The translations under genes and the position numbers were made by a program. Source: CAZYMF01 sp964648215 (GTDB lineage: Bacteria > Desulfobacterota > Binatia > HRBIN30 > JACQVA1). Taken from it: a stretch of 5,849 bases of DNA. Numbering within the stretch: the stretch's first letter is position 1; the number at the start of each line of letters is the position of its first letter. Location: contig CAZYMF010000268.1 in the NCBI GenBank assembly GCA_964648215.1, positions 1-5,849 of the forward strand, in the 5' to 3' direction. Under the pieces are notes generated by a model that saw nothing but the letters and a program-made list of their open reading frames with translations, ran no database searches and was not told the DNA's origin. Positions 1-5,849 of the stretch are shown piece after piece.

Positions 1-1
1 G

Positions 2-88
2 CGTATCAAGCTGACCAACGCCACGCTCGTCGGTCGCTTCGAGAGGTTCCCAGCGCCAATTTTCCTGGTACCCTCGGCCCGGCCATGA
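2..88 (+). CDS. C-terminal end of an unidentified upstream gene (partial, 5' end outside window)
   Basis: The frame starting at base 2 is open for 28 codons and stops at TGA 86-88. The visible tail begins RIKLTNATLVGRF and ends IFLVPSARP. Third codon positions are mostly G or C, like the genes downstream, while the competing frame 1 is poorer in GC3 and frame 3 has a stop within the first dozen bases. The TGA overlaps the ATG of the next gene as ATGA, the usual arrangement of translationally coupled operon genes. I do not recognise the tail and assign no function. RACo-like activators often sit beside the corrinoid protein or methyltransferase they serve, so such a partner is possible, but that is inference from the neighbour only. 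Confidence 0.55.
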   Translation, partial: RIKLTNATLVGRFERFPAPIFLVPSARP

Positions 89-1548
89 AACAGCGCCGAC
101 TGCGGTACGAATCCGCGCGCGACGGCGCCCTGCGGGACTTCCTCTTCGACGAAGGCGTCGAGTTTCCGTGCGGCGGCACGTCGCTGTGCGGCGGCTGCAG
201 GATCCGCGTGGCGTCGGGCGACGTGCCGGCGACCGCCGAGATGCGGGATGCGATCGCCGAGCGGGATCTCGCGGACGGGTGGAGATTGGCCTGCCGGGCC
301 GAAGCGCGTGGCGTCGTCGAGCTGGAAGTGGCGCAGTGGTCGCAACAGATTCTCAGCGACGAGACCGCCGTGCCCTTCGAGCCGCGGCCGGGCTTCGGCG
401 CGGTGGTGGACGTCGGCACGACCACGGTGGTGGCGCAGGGCGTGGACCTCGCGTCGGGCCAGGTGACCAAGGTGGTCACCGCGTTGAACGACCAGGCGCG
501 CCACGGCGCCGACGTGATGACGCGCGTCGAGCACGATCTCCACCATCCCGGACAGCTCGGCGAGATGATTCGCGCGCAGGTGCGCGGCATGCTCGCACCG
601 ATGGGGGATCTTGCGGAGATCCTGCTGGTGGGCAACACGTGCATGCACCACCTGTTCTGCGACCTCGGCGTCGAGGCCCTGGCGGCCGTGCCGTTCCGCT
701 CGCCGCATCTCGCGGCGCAGCGCCTGCCGGCGGCGGTCCTCGGCAGTCCGGCCTTGTTCCTCCCTTGCCCGGGCGGGTTCGTCGGCAGCGATCTCTTCGC
801 CGGGCTGGTCGCCACGGGGCTGCTCGACTCCGCCGAGCTCGGCGCCTTGCTCGACCTGGGAACGAACGGAGAGATCGCCGTCGGCAATCGCGACGGCGTC
901 GTCTGCGCCTCCACGGCGGCGGGCCCCGCCTTCGAGGGCGGCCGCATCCGGTGGGGCATCCGAGCCACGGACGGTGCGATCGACCGGGTCGAGTGTCGCG
1001 ACGGCCGCCTGCACTGCCACGTGATCGGCGGCGTCGGCGCGCGCGGTCTGTGCGGCAGTGGCTTGGTGGATGCGGTCGCCGCGGCGCTCGACCTCGCCTG
1101 GATCCACCCTGGCGGCCGGCTGGCGAACGGCCGCAGCGACATCGAGCTCAGCGCGGACGTGCGGCTGACGCAACGGGACATTCGCGAGCTGCAGCTCGCC
1201 AAGGGAGCCGTGGCCGCGGGGCTGCACCTGCTGCTGAACGATCGGCCGCTGCGCGCCGACCGCATCTTCCTGGCGGGCGCGTTCGGCAACTACATTCGCG
1301 CCGAGAGCGCTCGCCGCATCGGGCTGCTGCCGGCCTGGGCGACCGCGCCGATCGCCGCCGGCAACACGGCGTTGCGTGGCGCCCGCATGCTCCTGCTCGC
1401 TCCGTCGCGCCGCGCCGCGATCCTCGAACGGCTCGCCGCCGTGCGCCACGTCGAGCTCGCCGGCGACCGCCGTTTTCAAGATCTGTTCGTCGAGCGCATG
1501 CAGCTGGGGGCAGTGACGAGCCCCTCCGGCCCGGCGCCCGGAGGATGA
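85..1548 (+). CDS. RACo-like ASKHA protein with N-terminal [2Fe-2S] ferredoxin domain (DUF4445 family)
   Basis: This is a 487-residue protein of the family of reductive activators of corrinoid proteins. Studied members use ATP and a [2Fe-2S] cluster to reduce inactive Co(II) corrinoid to Co(I) on methyltransferase partners, in the cytoplasm. Residues 1-80 form a plant-type ferredoxin domain with cluster ligands Cys29, Cys35, Cys38 (in CGGTSLCGGC) and Cys70. From about residue 105 an ASKHA ATPase fold follows: phosphate-1 loop DVGTTT (109-114), the family motif VGNTCMHH (182-189), phosphate-2 loop DLGTNGE (257-263), GLCGSGLVD (321-329) and adenosine-site LAGAFGNY (396-403). It is shorter than acetogen RACo (around 630 residues), and the strand before the first cysteine is brief. 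No other ATG, GTG or TTG lies upstream in frame within the window. ATG 85 lacks a clear Shine-Dalgarno and overlaps the preceding stop, which suggests coupling. The family call is firm. The physiological substrate is unknown because no corrinoid protein is visible. Confidence 0.9.
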   Translation: MKQRRLRYESARDGALRDFLFDEGVEFPCGGTSLCGGCRIRVASGDVPATAEMRDAIAERDLADGWRLACRAEARGVVELEVAQWSQQILSDETAVPFEPRPGFGAVVDVGTTTVVAQGVDLASGQVTKVVTALNDQARHGADVMTRVEHDLHHPGQLGEMIRAQVRGMLAPMGDLAEILLVGNTCMHHLFCDLGVEALAAVPFRSPHLAAQRLPAAVLGSPALFLPCPGGFVGSDLFAGLVATGLLDSAELGALLDLGTNGEIAVGNRDGVVCASTAAGPAFEGGRIRWGIRATDGAIDRVECRDGRLHCHVIGGVGARGLCGSGLVDAVAAALDLAWIHPGGRLANGRSDIELSADVRLTQRDIRELQLAKGAVAAGLHLLLNDRPLRADRIFLAGAFGNYIRAESARRIGLLPAWATAPIAAGNTALRGARMLLLAPSRRAAILERLAAVRHVELAGDRRFQDLFVERMQLGAVTSPSGPAPGG

Positions 1549-1579
1549 CGGCGTTTCCGCCGTGTGGCGCGGCTCCGCG
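1548..1579 (+). terminator. Tandem GC-rich hairpins just after the RACo-like gene, possible terminator
   Basis: A perfect 6-bp stem (ACGGCG 1548-1553, loop TTTC, CGCCGT 1558-1563) starts on the last base of the stop codon. A second small stem follows (CGCGG 1568-1572 with CCGCG 1575-1579). A T-rich stretch comes later, including five T at 1597-1601, but not directly after either stem, so this is not a classic intrinsic terminator. It could slow or end transcription between the two units. Small stems arise easily by chance at this GC content. Confidence 0.3.
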
Positions 1580-1582
1580 GCG

Positions 1583-1625
1583 TTTCTGCTTCTGCCTTTT
1601 TCCTTTCCGACTCTCCGACTTCCGC
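1583..1625 (+). repeat. Degenerate pyrimidine-rich tandem repeat, about 7-base unit
   Basis: About six degenerate units run head to tail: TTTCTGC, TTCTGCC, TTTTTCC, TTTCCGA, CTCTCCGA (8 bases) and CTTCCGC. Of 43 bases only seven are purines, so the + strand is almost pure pyrimidine. The stretch is clearly less GC-rich than the flanking genes. It resembles the short heptanucleotide tandem repeats (STRR type) found in intergenic DNA of some bacteria. Its copy number elsewhere in this genome cannot be seen. Confidence 0.45.
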
Positions 1626-1637
1626 TCGCCCCCCGCG

Positions 1638-1643
1638 TAGCAT
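1638..1643 (+). promoter_or_regulatory. Candidate -10 element upstream of the PLD-VTT gene
   Basis: TAGCAT matches four of six bases of the sigma-70 -10 consensus and lies 30 bases before the ATG at 1674, in the only spacer that could hold a promoter for the two-gene unit. No convincing -35 box is seen. A similar TACCAT precedes the lytic transglycosylase gene. This rests on position and similarity only. Confidence 0.2.
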
Positions 1644-1673
1644 CGCCGCGGCAGAACCGGTAAGCAACAAGAG

Positions 1674-3797
1674 ATGCCTTCGTTCCCCATCGCCGTCGAG
1701 GGGAGGAACTGCTGGCGCCGGGCCGGTGCCGACCGCGTCGCCATCCTGGTCGACGCGGCCGCGTACTTCGCCGCCCTCGCCGCGGCCTTCGAGCGGGCGC
1801 AACGCTCCATCCTGATCGTCGGCTGGGACGTGCACAGCCGCCTCCGCTTGCTTCGCGATCCGGGGCCGCACGACCTGCCGGTGGAGTTGGGCGAGTTGCT
1901 GAACGCCCTGACCCGGCGCCGCCCCAAGCTGCACGTGAACGTCCTCGATTGGGACTTCGCCATGATCTACGCCCTCGACCGCGAGGCGTTGCCGGTGCTG
2001 CAGCTCGGCTGGCGCACGCATCGGCGCGTGCGCTTCCACCTCGACTCCGAGCATCCCATCGGCGGCTCGCAGCACCAGAAGATCGTCGTCGTCGACGACG
2101 CCCTCGCCTTCGTCGGCGGCATCGACCTGGCGGCCAATCGCTGGGACACGCCCGCGCACCGGCCCGACGATTCGCGGCGGGTGAACCCGCGCGGTCAGCC
2201 CTACTCGCCGTTTCACGACGTGCAGCTCGCCGTCGACGGCGAGGCCGCGGCCGCGCTCGGCGAGCTGGTGCGCGAGCGCTGGCGGCGCGCCACCGGCCGG
2301 CGCCTGCGCCCGCACGCGGCGACCGGCGATCCCTGGCCGCCGGCTCTCCTGCCGAGCTTCAAGAACGTCCGCGTCGCCATCGCCCGCACCGAGCCGGCCT
2401 GGCGCGGGCACGCCGAGGTCCAGGAAGTCGCGGCGCTGCATCGCGACGCCATCCGCGCCGCGCGGCGCTGGATCTACATCGAGAATCAGTATCTGACCGC
2501 GGCCGCCATCGCCGAGGCATTGGCCGAGAGCCTGCGCCGACCCGACGGGCCGGAAATCGTCGTCGTCCAGCCGCGCGAGTGCTCGGGGTGGCTCGAGGAG
2601 CTGACCATGGGGGTCCTGCGTGGTCGCCTCCTGCGGCGCTTGCGGCGAGACGATCATGGCCATCGCCTGCGCGTGCTCTACCCCGCCGCCCGCGACGGGA
2701 CGCCGATCAACGTGCACGCCAAGGTGATGATCGTCGACGACAGCTTCCTGCGCGTCGGTTCGGCCAACCTCAACAACCGCTCGATGGGTCTGGACAGCGA
2801 GTGCGATCTCGCCGTCGAGTCCGATGACAACCCCGACACCACGGCCGCCATCGCCGGCTGCCGCAACCGCCTGCTCGCCGAGCACCTCGGCGTCGCCGCC
2901 GAAGACGTCGCCCGGACCCTGGCGGCAACCGGATCCCTGTTGGCGACGGTCGAGCGGCTGGGTCGCGACCGCGACCGGCTCGTGCCGCTCGCCGGCGAGG
3001 TCGAGCCCTGGGTGGACGAGCTGGTGCCCGAAAGTGCGCTCATCGATCCCGAGCGCCCCGTCGACGTCGACAAGCTGGTCGAGTACCTGGCGCCGGAAGA
3101 CCTCGGTCGTTCGGCGCGCCGCCGTCTGACCGGCATCGGCCTGACGCTGCTCGCGCTCGTCCTTTTCGCCGCCGCCTGGCGCTGGACGCCTCTCTACACG
3201 TGGAGCGAGCCGGCGCACGCCGAGCACTGGCTGGCACCGTTGCGACACAGCGTGTTCGCGCCGCTGGTCGTCGTCGCCACGTTCACGGTCGGCAGCTTCC
3301 TGGTCATCCCGGTGACGATCCTGATCGTCCTCACCGCCACCGTCTTCGGCCCCTGGTGGGGCGCCGGCTACGCTCTGCTCGGGAGCATCACCAGCGCCAG
3401 CCTCAACTATCTGGTCGGGCGGATGCTGTGGCAGAGGACGATCGTCAGCCTCGCCGGCAGCCAGGTCTCCCGCATCAGCCGCGCCCTCGCCCACCGCGGC
3501 CTCCTGGCCATGGTTGCCGTTCGCATGCTGCCGGTGGCGCCCTTCACCGTCGTCAACCTCGTCGCCGGCTCCTCGCACATCCGCTACCGCGACTTCGCAC
3601 TCGGCACGTTGCTGGGCATGACCCCCGGGATCCTCGCCCTGGCCATCTTCTCCGGCCAGGCCATCGCCGCGATCCGCTCGCCGAACGAGGAGACCATCGC
3701 CGTCGCCGTGATCGTGCTCGTCCTCTTCCTGCTCGCCGGGTGGGGGTTACGGCGACTCCTGCGACCGAGCGGCGGCGCCCGGGACAAAGCGGGATGA
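1674..3797 (+). CDS. Phospholipase D / cardiolipin-synthase-like protein fused to C-terminal VTT (DedA-like) membrane domain
   Basis: This 707-residue protein belongs to the PLD superfamily, whose members hydrolyse or transfer phosphatidyl groups through a phosphohistidine intermediate. HKD motif 1 is HQKIVVVD (His134, Lys136, Asp141), followed by GGID (148-151), NRWD (155-158) and HD (181-182). IYIENQY lies at 267-273. HKD motif 2 is HAKVMIVD (His348, Lys350, Asp355), followed by GSANLNNRSM and DSE. Both active-site halves are intact. After a linker, a helix at about 485-502 begins a membrane part. The VTT domain covers about 525-690, with the family signature R617-MLPVAPF, N628 and AG (631-632), and a last helix near the C terminus. 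There is no signal peptide, so the catalytic part is probably cytosolic at the inner membrane. The start is well fixed: an in-frame TAG at 1638-1640 leaves ATG 1674 as the only start codon, with a weak GGTAAG upstream. The stop overlaps the EEP gene as ATGA. Lipid synthesis (cardiolipin) and lipid hydrolysis are both possible. Confidence 0.9.
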   Translation: MPSFPIAVEGRNCWRRAGADRVAILVDAAAYFAALAAAFERAQRSILIVGWDVHSRLRLLRDPGPHDLPVELGELLNALTRRRPKLHVNVLDWDFAMIYALDREALPVLQLGWRTHRRVRFHLDSEHPIGGSQHQKIVVVDDALAFVGGIDLAANRWDTPAHRPDDSRRVNPRGQPYSPFHDVQLAVDGEAAAALGELVRERWRRATGRRLRPHAATGDPWPPALLPSFKNVRVAIARTEPAWRGHAEVQEVAALHRDAIRAARRWIYIENQYLTAAAIAEALAESLRRPDGPEIVVVQPRECSGWLEELTMGVLRGRLLRRLRRDDHGHRLRVLYPAARDGTPINVHAKVMIVDDSFLRVGSANLNNRSMGLDSECDLAVESDDNPDTTAAIAGCRNRLLAEHLGVAAEDVARTLAATGSLLATVERLGRDRDRLVPLAGEVEPWVDELVPESALIDPERPVDVDKLVEYLAPEDLGRSARRRLTGIGLTLLALVLFAAAWRWTPLYTWSEPAHAEHWLAPLRHSVFAPLVVVATFTVGSFLVIPVTILIVLTATVFGPWWGAGYALLGSITSASLNYLVGRMLWQRTIVSLAGSQVSRISRALAHRGLLAMVAVRMLPVAPFTVVNLVAGSSHIRYRDFALGTLLGMTPGILALAIFSGQAIAAIRSPNEETIAVAVIVLVLFLLAGWGLRRLLRPSGGARDKAG

Positions 3798-4525
3798 CCC
3801 GCGCCTGTCCCCACCTGATCGTCGCCTCCTACAACATCCACCGCTGCGTCGGCCGCGACGGCCGCAGCGATCCGGAACGCATCGCGGCGACGATTCGCGA
3901 GATCGCCGCCGACATCGTCGGCCTGCAGGAGGTCGACTCGCACGCCGAGGGTCTCGCCGGAGTCGATCAGCTCGCCTCTCTCGAGCACGAGACCGGCATG
4001 CACGCGGTCGCCGGGCCGGCCCTGATCCACCACGACCGCGGCTACGGCAACGCGATTCTCAGCCGCTGGCCAGTCGGCAACGTCCGCCGTTTCGATCTCA
4101 GCGTTGCCGGGGGGGAGCCGCGTGCCGCGCTCGACGCCGAGGTCGTTGTCGACGCCGCGACTGTGCGCGTCGTGGTCACTCATCTCGGCCTGCGCTGGCG
4201 CGAGCGCCGGTGTCAGAGCAGGCGGCTGCTTCGTCTGATCGCGGCGCACGAGCGCGAGCCGCTCGTCCTGATCGGCGACTTCAACGAATGGATGCCCGGT
4301 AGCCCCTCGCTGCGCCGGATCGAGTCCGCCCTCGGTCGTCCGCATGCCACCCGCACCTTTCCCGCCCGCCGTCCCCTGCTCGCGCTCGACCGCGTGTGGG
4401 TAAAGCCGGCCGAGCGGCTCGAACGATCGTGGGCCCACCGCAGCGCGCTCGCCCGCGTTGCCTCGGACCATTTGCCGCTGGTGGCGAGGGTGGCTTTGGG
4501 CGATATCGCAGGCGATCAATTCTGA
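3794..4525 (+). CDS. Endonuclease/exonuclease/phosphatase (EEP) family metal-dependent phosphodiesterase, YbhP-like
   Basis: This 243-residue protein is one complete EEP (DNase I-like) domain, a Mg2+-dependent fold that cleaves phosphodiesters in nucleic acids, phospholipid headgroups or inositol phosphates. Visible active-site elements in order are YNIH (Asn14), LQEVD (Glu46, metal ligand), YGNAILSRW, THLGLR (His130), GDFNEW (Asp162, Asn164) and SDHLPL (Asp225, His226). No catalytic element appears missing, and the length is close to E. coli YbhP. The frame stays open far upstream inside the PLD gene, but ATG 3794 is the right start because homology begins a few residues later and it overlaps the PLD stop as ATGA. 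There is no signal peptide or membrane segment. An EEP gene beside a PLD-type lipid synthase also occurs in E. coli (ybhP next to clsB), so a phospholipid-linked substrate is plausible but unproven. The TGA stop lies inside the left arm of the downstream inverted repeat. Confidence 0.88.
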   Translation: MTRACPHLIVASYNIHRCVGRDGRSDPERIAATIREIAADIVGLQEVDSHAEGLAGVDQLASLEHETGMHAVAGPALIHHDRGYGNAILSRWPVGNVRRFDLSVAGGEPRAALDAEVVVDAATVRVVVTHLGLRWRERRCQSRRLLRLIAAHEREPLVLIGDFNEWMPGSPSLRRIESALGRPHATRTFPARRPLLALDRVWVKPAERLERSWAHRSALARVASDHLPLVARVALGDIAGDQF

Positions 4526-4720
4526 TGTGACAAAACGACTACCGCGGACTACGCCGATTACGCGGATTTCCCAAGCCCGCCACGGCACGCGACACCCCGC
4601 GCGGTCACTTCAGGTCGTGCAATGAGGAGAAGTTGCGAGCTACAGACGATGATCTTCGGGCCTGGCAGCCATCCGCGCAATCCGTGTAGTCCGCGGTGGT
4701 CGTTTGCCTTTTCACATCAG
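4522..4720. repeat. About 199-bp imperfect inverted-repeat element, MITE-like or REP-like
   Basis: The left arm (4522-4567) and right arm (4671-4720) are reverse complements at about 40 of the 46 left-arm bases, with one 4-base gap. They share exact blocks CTGATGTGA / TCACATCAG at the outer ends and ACCGCGGACTAC (4541-4552) / its complement (4686-4697). After a small bulge the pairing resumes at CCAAGCCCG (4571-4579) against CGGGCCTGG (4658-4666), giving arms of about 58 and 63 bases around a 78-base centre. The arms contain spaced GAYTAC-type units starting at 4537, 4547, 4556 and 4565 (9-10 base steps). The element is less GC-rich than the genes. It encodes no transposase, and I found no clear target-site duplication. 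It is likely a non-autonomous dispersed repeat. In RNA it could fold into a long hairpin and limit read-through between neighbouring genes. Confidence 0.75.
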
Positions 4721-4771
4721 GGTTGGGGGACGGGCCTCGGACCTGCGCTTTCTCTCCACCACCGTCACCGC

Positions 4772-4777
4772 TACCAT
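4772..4777 (+). promoter_or_regulatory. Candidate -10 element for the lytic transglycosylase gene
   Basis: TACCAT matches four of six bases of the -10 consensus and ends 7 bases before the ATG at 4785. Transcription would then start on or almost at the start codon, giving a leaderless message. That agrees with the absence of a Shine-Dalgarno in the preceding 20 bases. No clear -35 box is present, so support is weak. Confidence 0.22.
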
Positions 4778-4784
4778 ACGGGCA

Positions 4785-5849
4785 ATGGCGGTGGCCGAGG
4801 AGGCGGGGAAGAAGCGGCGGCCGCGCCGGCGGCGACGGCGGCACGATACCGGGTGGCGGCGCTGGCTGTGGCTCGGGCTCGAGACGGCGGCGTTGCTCGG
4901 CGCGGCGCTGGTGGCGGTGATCCTGGTGCTCGGCTACGCCAGCGACTGGTTCGCCGGCGCCGGCCTGTGGTCGCATCTGCTGCCGTTTGCGGTCTCCGTG
5001 CTGGCGCTGGGCGTGGCGCTGGCGGTGCTGCTGCGCCTCTGGCTGCTCGGCCGCAGTTGGCTGGCGCCACGGTTGTCGCTGGCGCCGGCGCTGCTGGCAT
5101 TGGCAGCGGCGGCCGCGGCTGGATGGCTGGCGACGCGGCCGACCTTTCACCACGAGGTCGCCAATCTGCGCACGCTCGTCGGCGGCACGGAGGAGGCCGA
5201 GCGGCAGGCAATCGCGCATCAGGTCTACGCCGCCTACCGGCGCTCGGACCTCGACGACACGTTGCGCATCCTGGAGCGCTCGCGGGTCTACGAGCCCACG
5301 GTACGCGAGGCCGCGGCGGCTTTCGGCGTCGATCCCGGGGTGTTGATGGGGATGGCGGCGGCGGAGTCGTCCTTCTATCCGCGCGAGAGCAGCGACGGCG
5401 GCCACGGGCTGTTCCAGCTCACGGCGGTGCCCAAGGCGGCCGAAGCCGAGGCCCGGCGCAAGCTCGGGGTGCGGGAGCTCGACGTGCTCAACCAGCGCCA
5501 CAACGCCTTCGTGGCGGCGGCGACGTTGCATCGCTATCTCGGCGAGATGGGCGGGGACCTCTTCCTCGGTCTGCTCGCCTACAACATCGGCCCCCGCAAC
5601 GGCGGCCTGCGCTCGATCATGAAGCAGTACGGCGCTCGCGACTTCGTCACCATCCAACCCTACCTGCAGCACCTGCCGCGCGATTATCCCATTCGCGTTC
5701 TCGCCGACGCCCTCGCCTACCGCGTCTGGCATCTCGAAGGCCGCCTGCCGCGCTACCAGGACGGCAGCAACGCCGCCCACATCCAGGAGATCGGTATCCC
5801 CGGCCTGCAGCCGGAGCCATCGGCGCGCTTGACGGCGGACGCCGGTTGA
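4785..5849 (+). CDS. Membrane-anchored lytic transglycosylase (SLT family 1 domain)
   Basis: This 354-residue protein would cleave the MurNAc-GlcNAc bond of peptidoglycan, forming 1,6-anhydro ends, on the periplasmic side. Residues 9-19 are a lysine/arginine patch (KKRRP plus six Arg), probably cytoplasmic. Three hydrophobic helices follow at about 28-50, 65-88 and 98-116. A linker leads to the SLT domain from about 180: catalytic Glu194 in AAESSF, GLFQLT (Gly208 to Gln211), a helix with NAFVAAATLHRYL, and AYNIGP (265-270), the usual AYNAGP motif with Ile for Ala. Three helices after a cytoplasmic N terminus place the catalytic part outside. ATG 4785 is preferred. The only other in-frame start, TTG 4704, lies inside the inverted repeat and would add a non-conserved leader. 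No Shine-Dalgarno is evident. The gene is separated from the EEP gene by the repeat element and is probably transcribed independently. The stop codon is the last three bases of the window, so the gene is complete. Confidence 0.87.
   Translation: MAVAEEAGKKRRPRRRRRRHDTGWRRWLWLGLETAALLGAALVAVILVLGYASDWFAGAGLWSHLLPFAVSVLALGVALAVLLRLWLLGRSWLAPRLSLAPALLALAAAAAAGWLATRPTFHHEVANLRTLVGGTEEAERQAIAHQVYAAYRRSDLDDTLRILERSRVYEPTVREAAAAFGVDPGVLMGMAAAESSFYPRESSDGGHGLFQLTAVPKAAEAEARRKLGVRELDVLNQRHNAFVAAATLHRYLGEMGGDLFLGLLAYNIGPRNGGLRSIMKQYGARDFVTIQPYLQHLPRDYPIRVLADALAYRVWHLEGRLPRYQDGSNAAHIQEIGIPGLQPEPSARLTADAG

Noticed and set aside
6..1289. 427-codon open frame on the - strand opposite the RACo-like gene
   Set aside because: It is rich in Ser, Arg, Pro and Ala with no motif, fully antisense to a conserved protein. 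High-GC shadow.
2080..2100. Palindrome CGTCGTCGACGACG in HKD motif 1
   Set aside because: It is fully explained by GTC (Val) and GAC (Asp) codons of the catalytic motif under GC-biased codon use. There is no reason to see an operator.
1476..3578. 700-codon open frame on the - strand opposite the PLD-VTT gene
   Set aside because: It is antisense to a gene with clear catalytic motifs. Its product is low-complexity (rich in Gly, Asp, Arg, Val) with no domain I recognise. Long antisense frames are expected at this GC content.
3200..3793. Upstream in-frame extension of the EEP gene inside the PLD-VTT gene
   Set aside because: The extended sequence is Arg/Pro/His-rich frame-shadow. EEP homology begins right after ATG 3794, which also gives the standard ATGA overlap.
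4704..4784. TTG start at 4704 for the lytic transglycosylase
   Set aside because: It lies within the right arm of the inverted repeat and would add 27 residues with no family character. ATG 4785 is followed directly by the plausible charged N terminus.
4605..5780. 391-codon open frame on the - strand opposite the lytic transglycosylase
   Set aside because: It mirrors a gene with an intact SLT domain and runs into the inverted-repeat element at its end, where it reads the repeat as peptide. No recognisable domain.

Overview
The window is strongly GC-rich, and long open frames run antisense to every gene, as expected at high GC. All four complete genes and one gene tail read on the + strand. 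The gene content (a corrinoid-activator-like iron-sulfur ATPase, a phospholipase D/VTT fusion, an EEP phosphodiesterase and a membrane-anchored lytic transglycosylase) fits a high-GC Gram-negative bacterium of the deltaproteobacterial or an uncultured related kind. Nothing here fixes the taxon, and that assignment is inference.

Layout. Positions 2-88 hold the last 28 codons of an unidentified gene. It overlaps by 4 bases (ATGA) with a 487-residue ferredoxin + ASKHA (DUF4445/RACo-like) protein at 85-1548, so the two are probably one transcription unit. A 125-base spacer follows, with a GC-rich hairpin at the stop codon and then a pyrimidine-rich tract of degenerate 7-base units. Next comes a tight two-gene unit. 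A 707-residue protein (1674-3797) joins an HKD phospholipase D/cardiolipin-synthase-type domain to a C-terminal VTT (DedA/SNARE-associated) membrane domain. It overlaps by ATGA with a 243-residue endonuclease/exonuclease/phosphatase (EEP) protein (3794-4525). The pairing resembles the PLD-type synthase ClsB next to the EEP protein YbhP in E. coli and points to membrane phospholipid metabolism.

The spacer at 4526-4784 is mostly filled by a roughly 199-base imperfect inverted-repeat element (4522-4720). Its arms carry nested repeats of GAYTAC-type units 9-10 bases apart, and it looks like a non-autonomous MITE-like or REP-like dispersed repeat. Its left end contains the stop codon of the EEP gene. 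The last gene (4785-5849) encodes a three-helix membrane protein with a cytoplasmic arginine patch and a C-terminal SLT family 1 lytic transglycosylase domain. Its stop codon is the final three bases of the window.

Most of the region is ordinary chromosomal housekeeping or accessory sequence. The points most worth a second look are the inverted-repeat element, the PLD-VTT fusion with motifs resembling eukaryotic PLD, the orphan RACo-like activator with its unknown coupled partner, and the pyrimidine heptad tract. I saw no tRNA, rRNA, CRISPR array or transposase gene.
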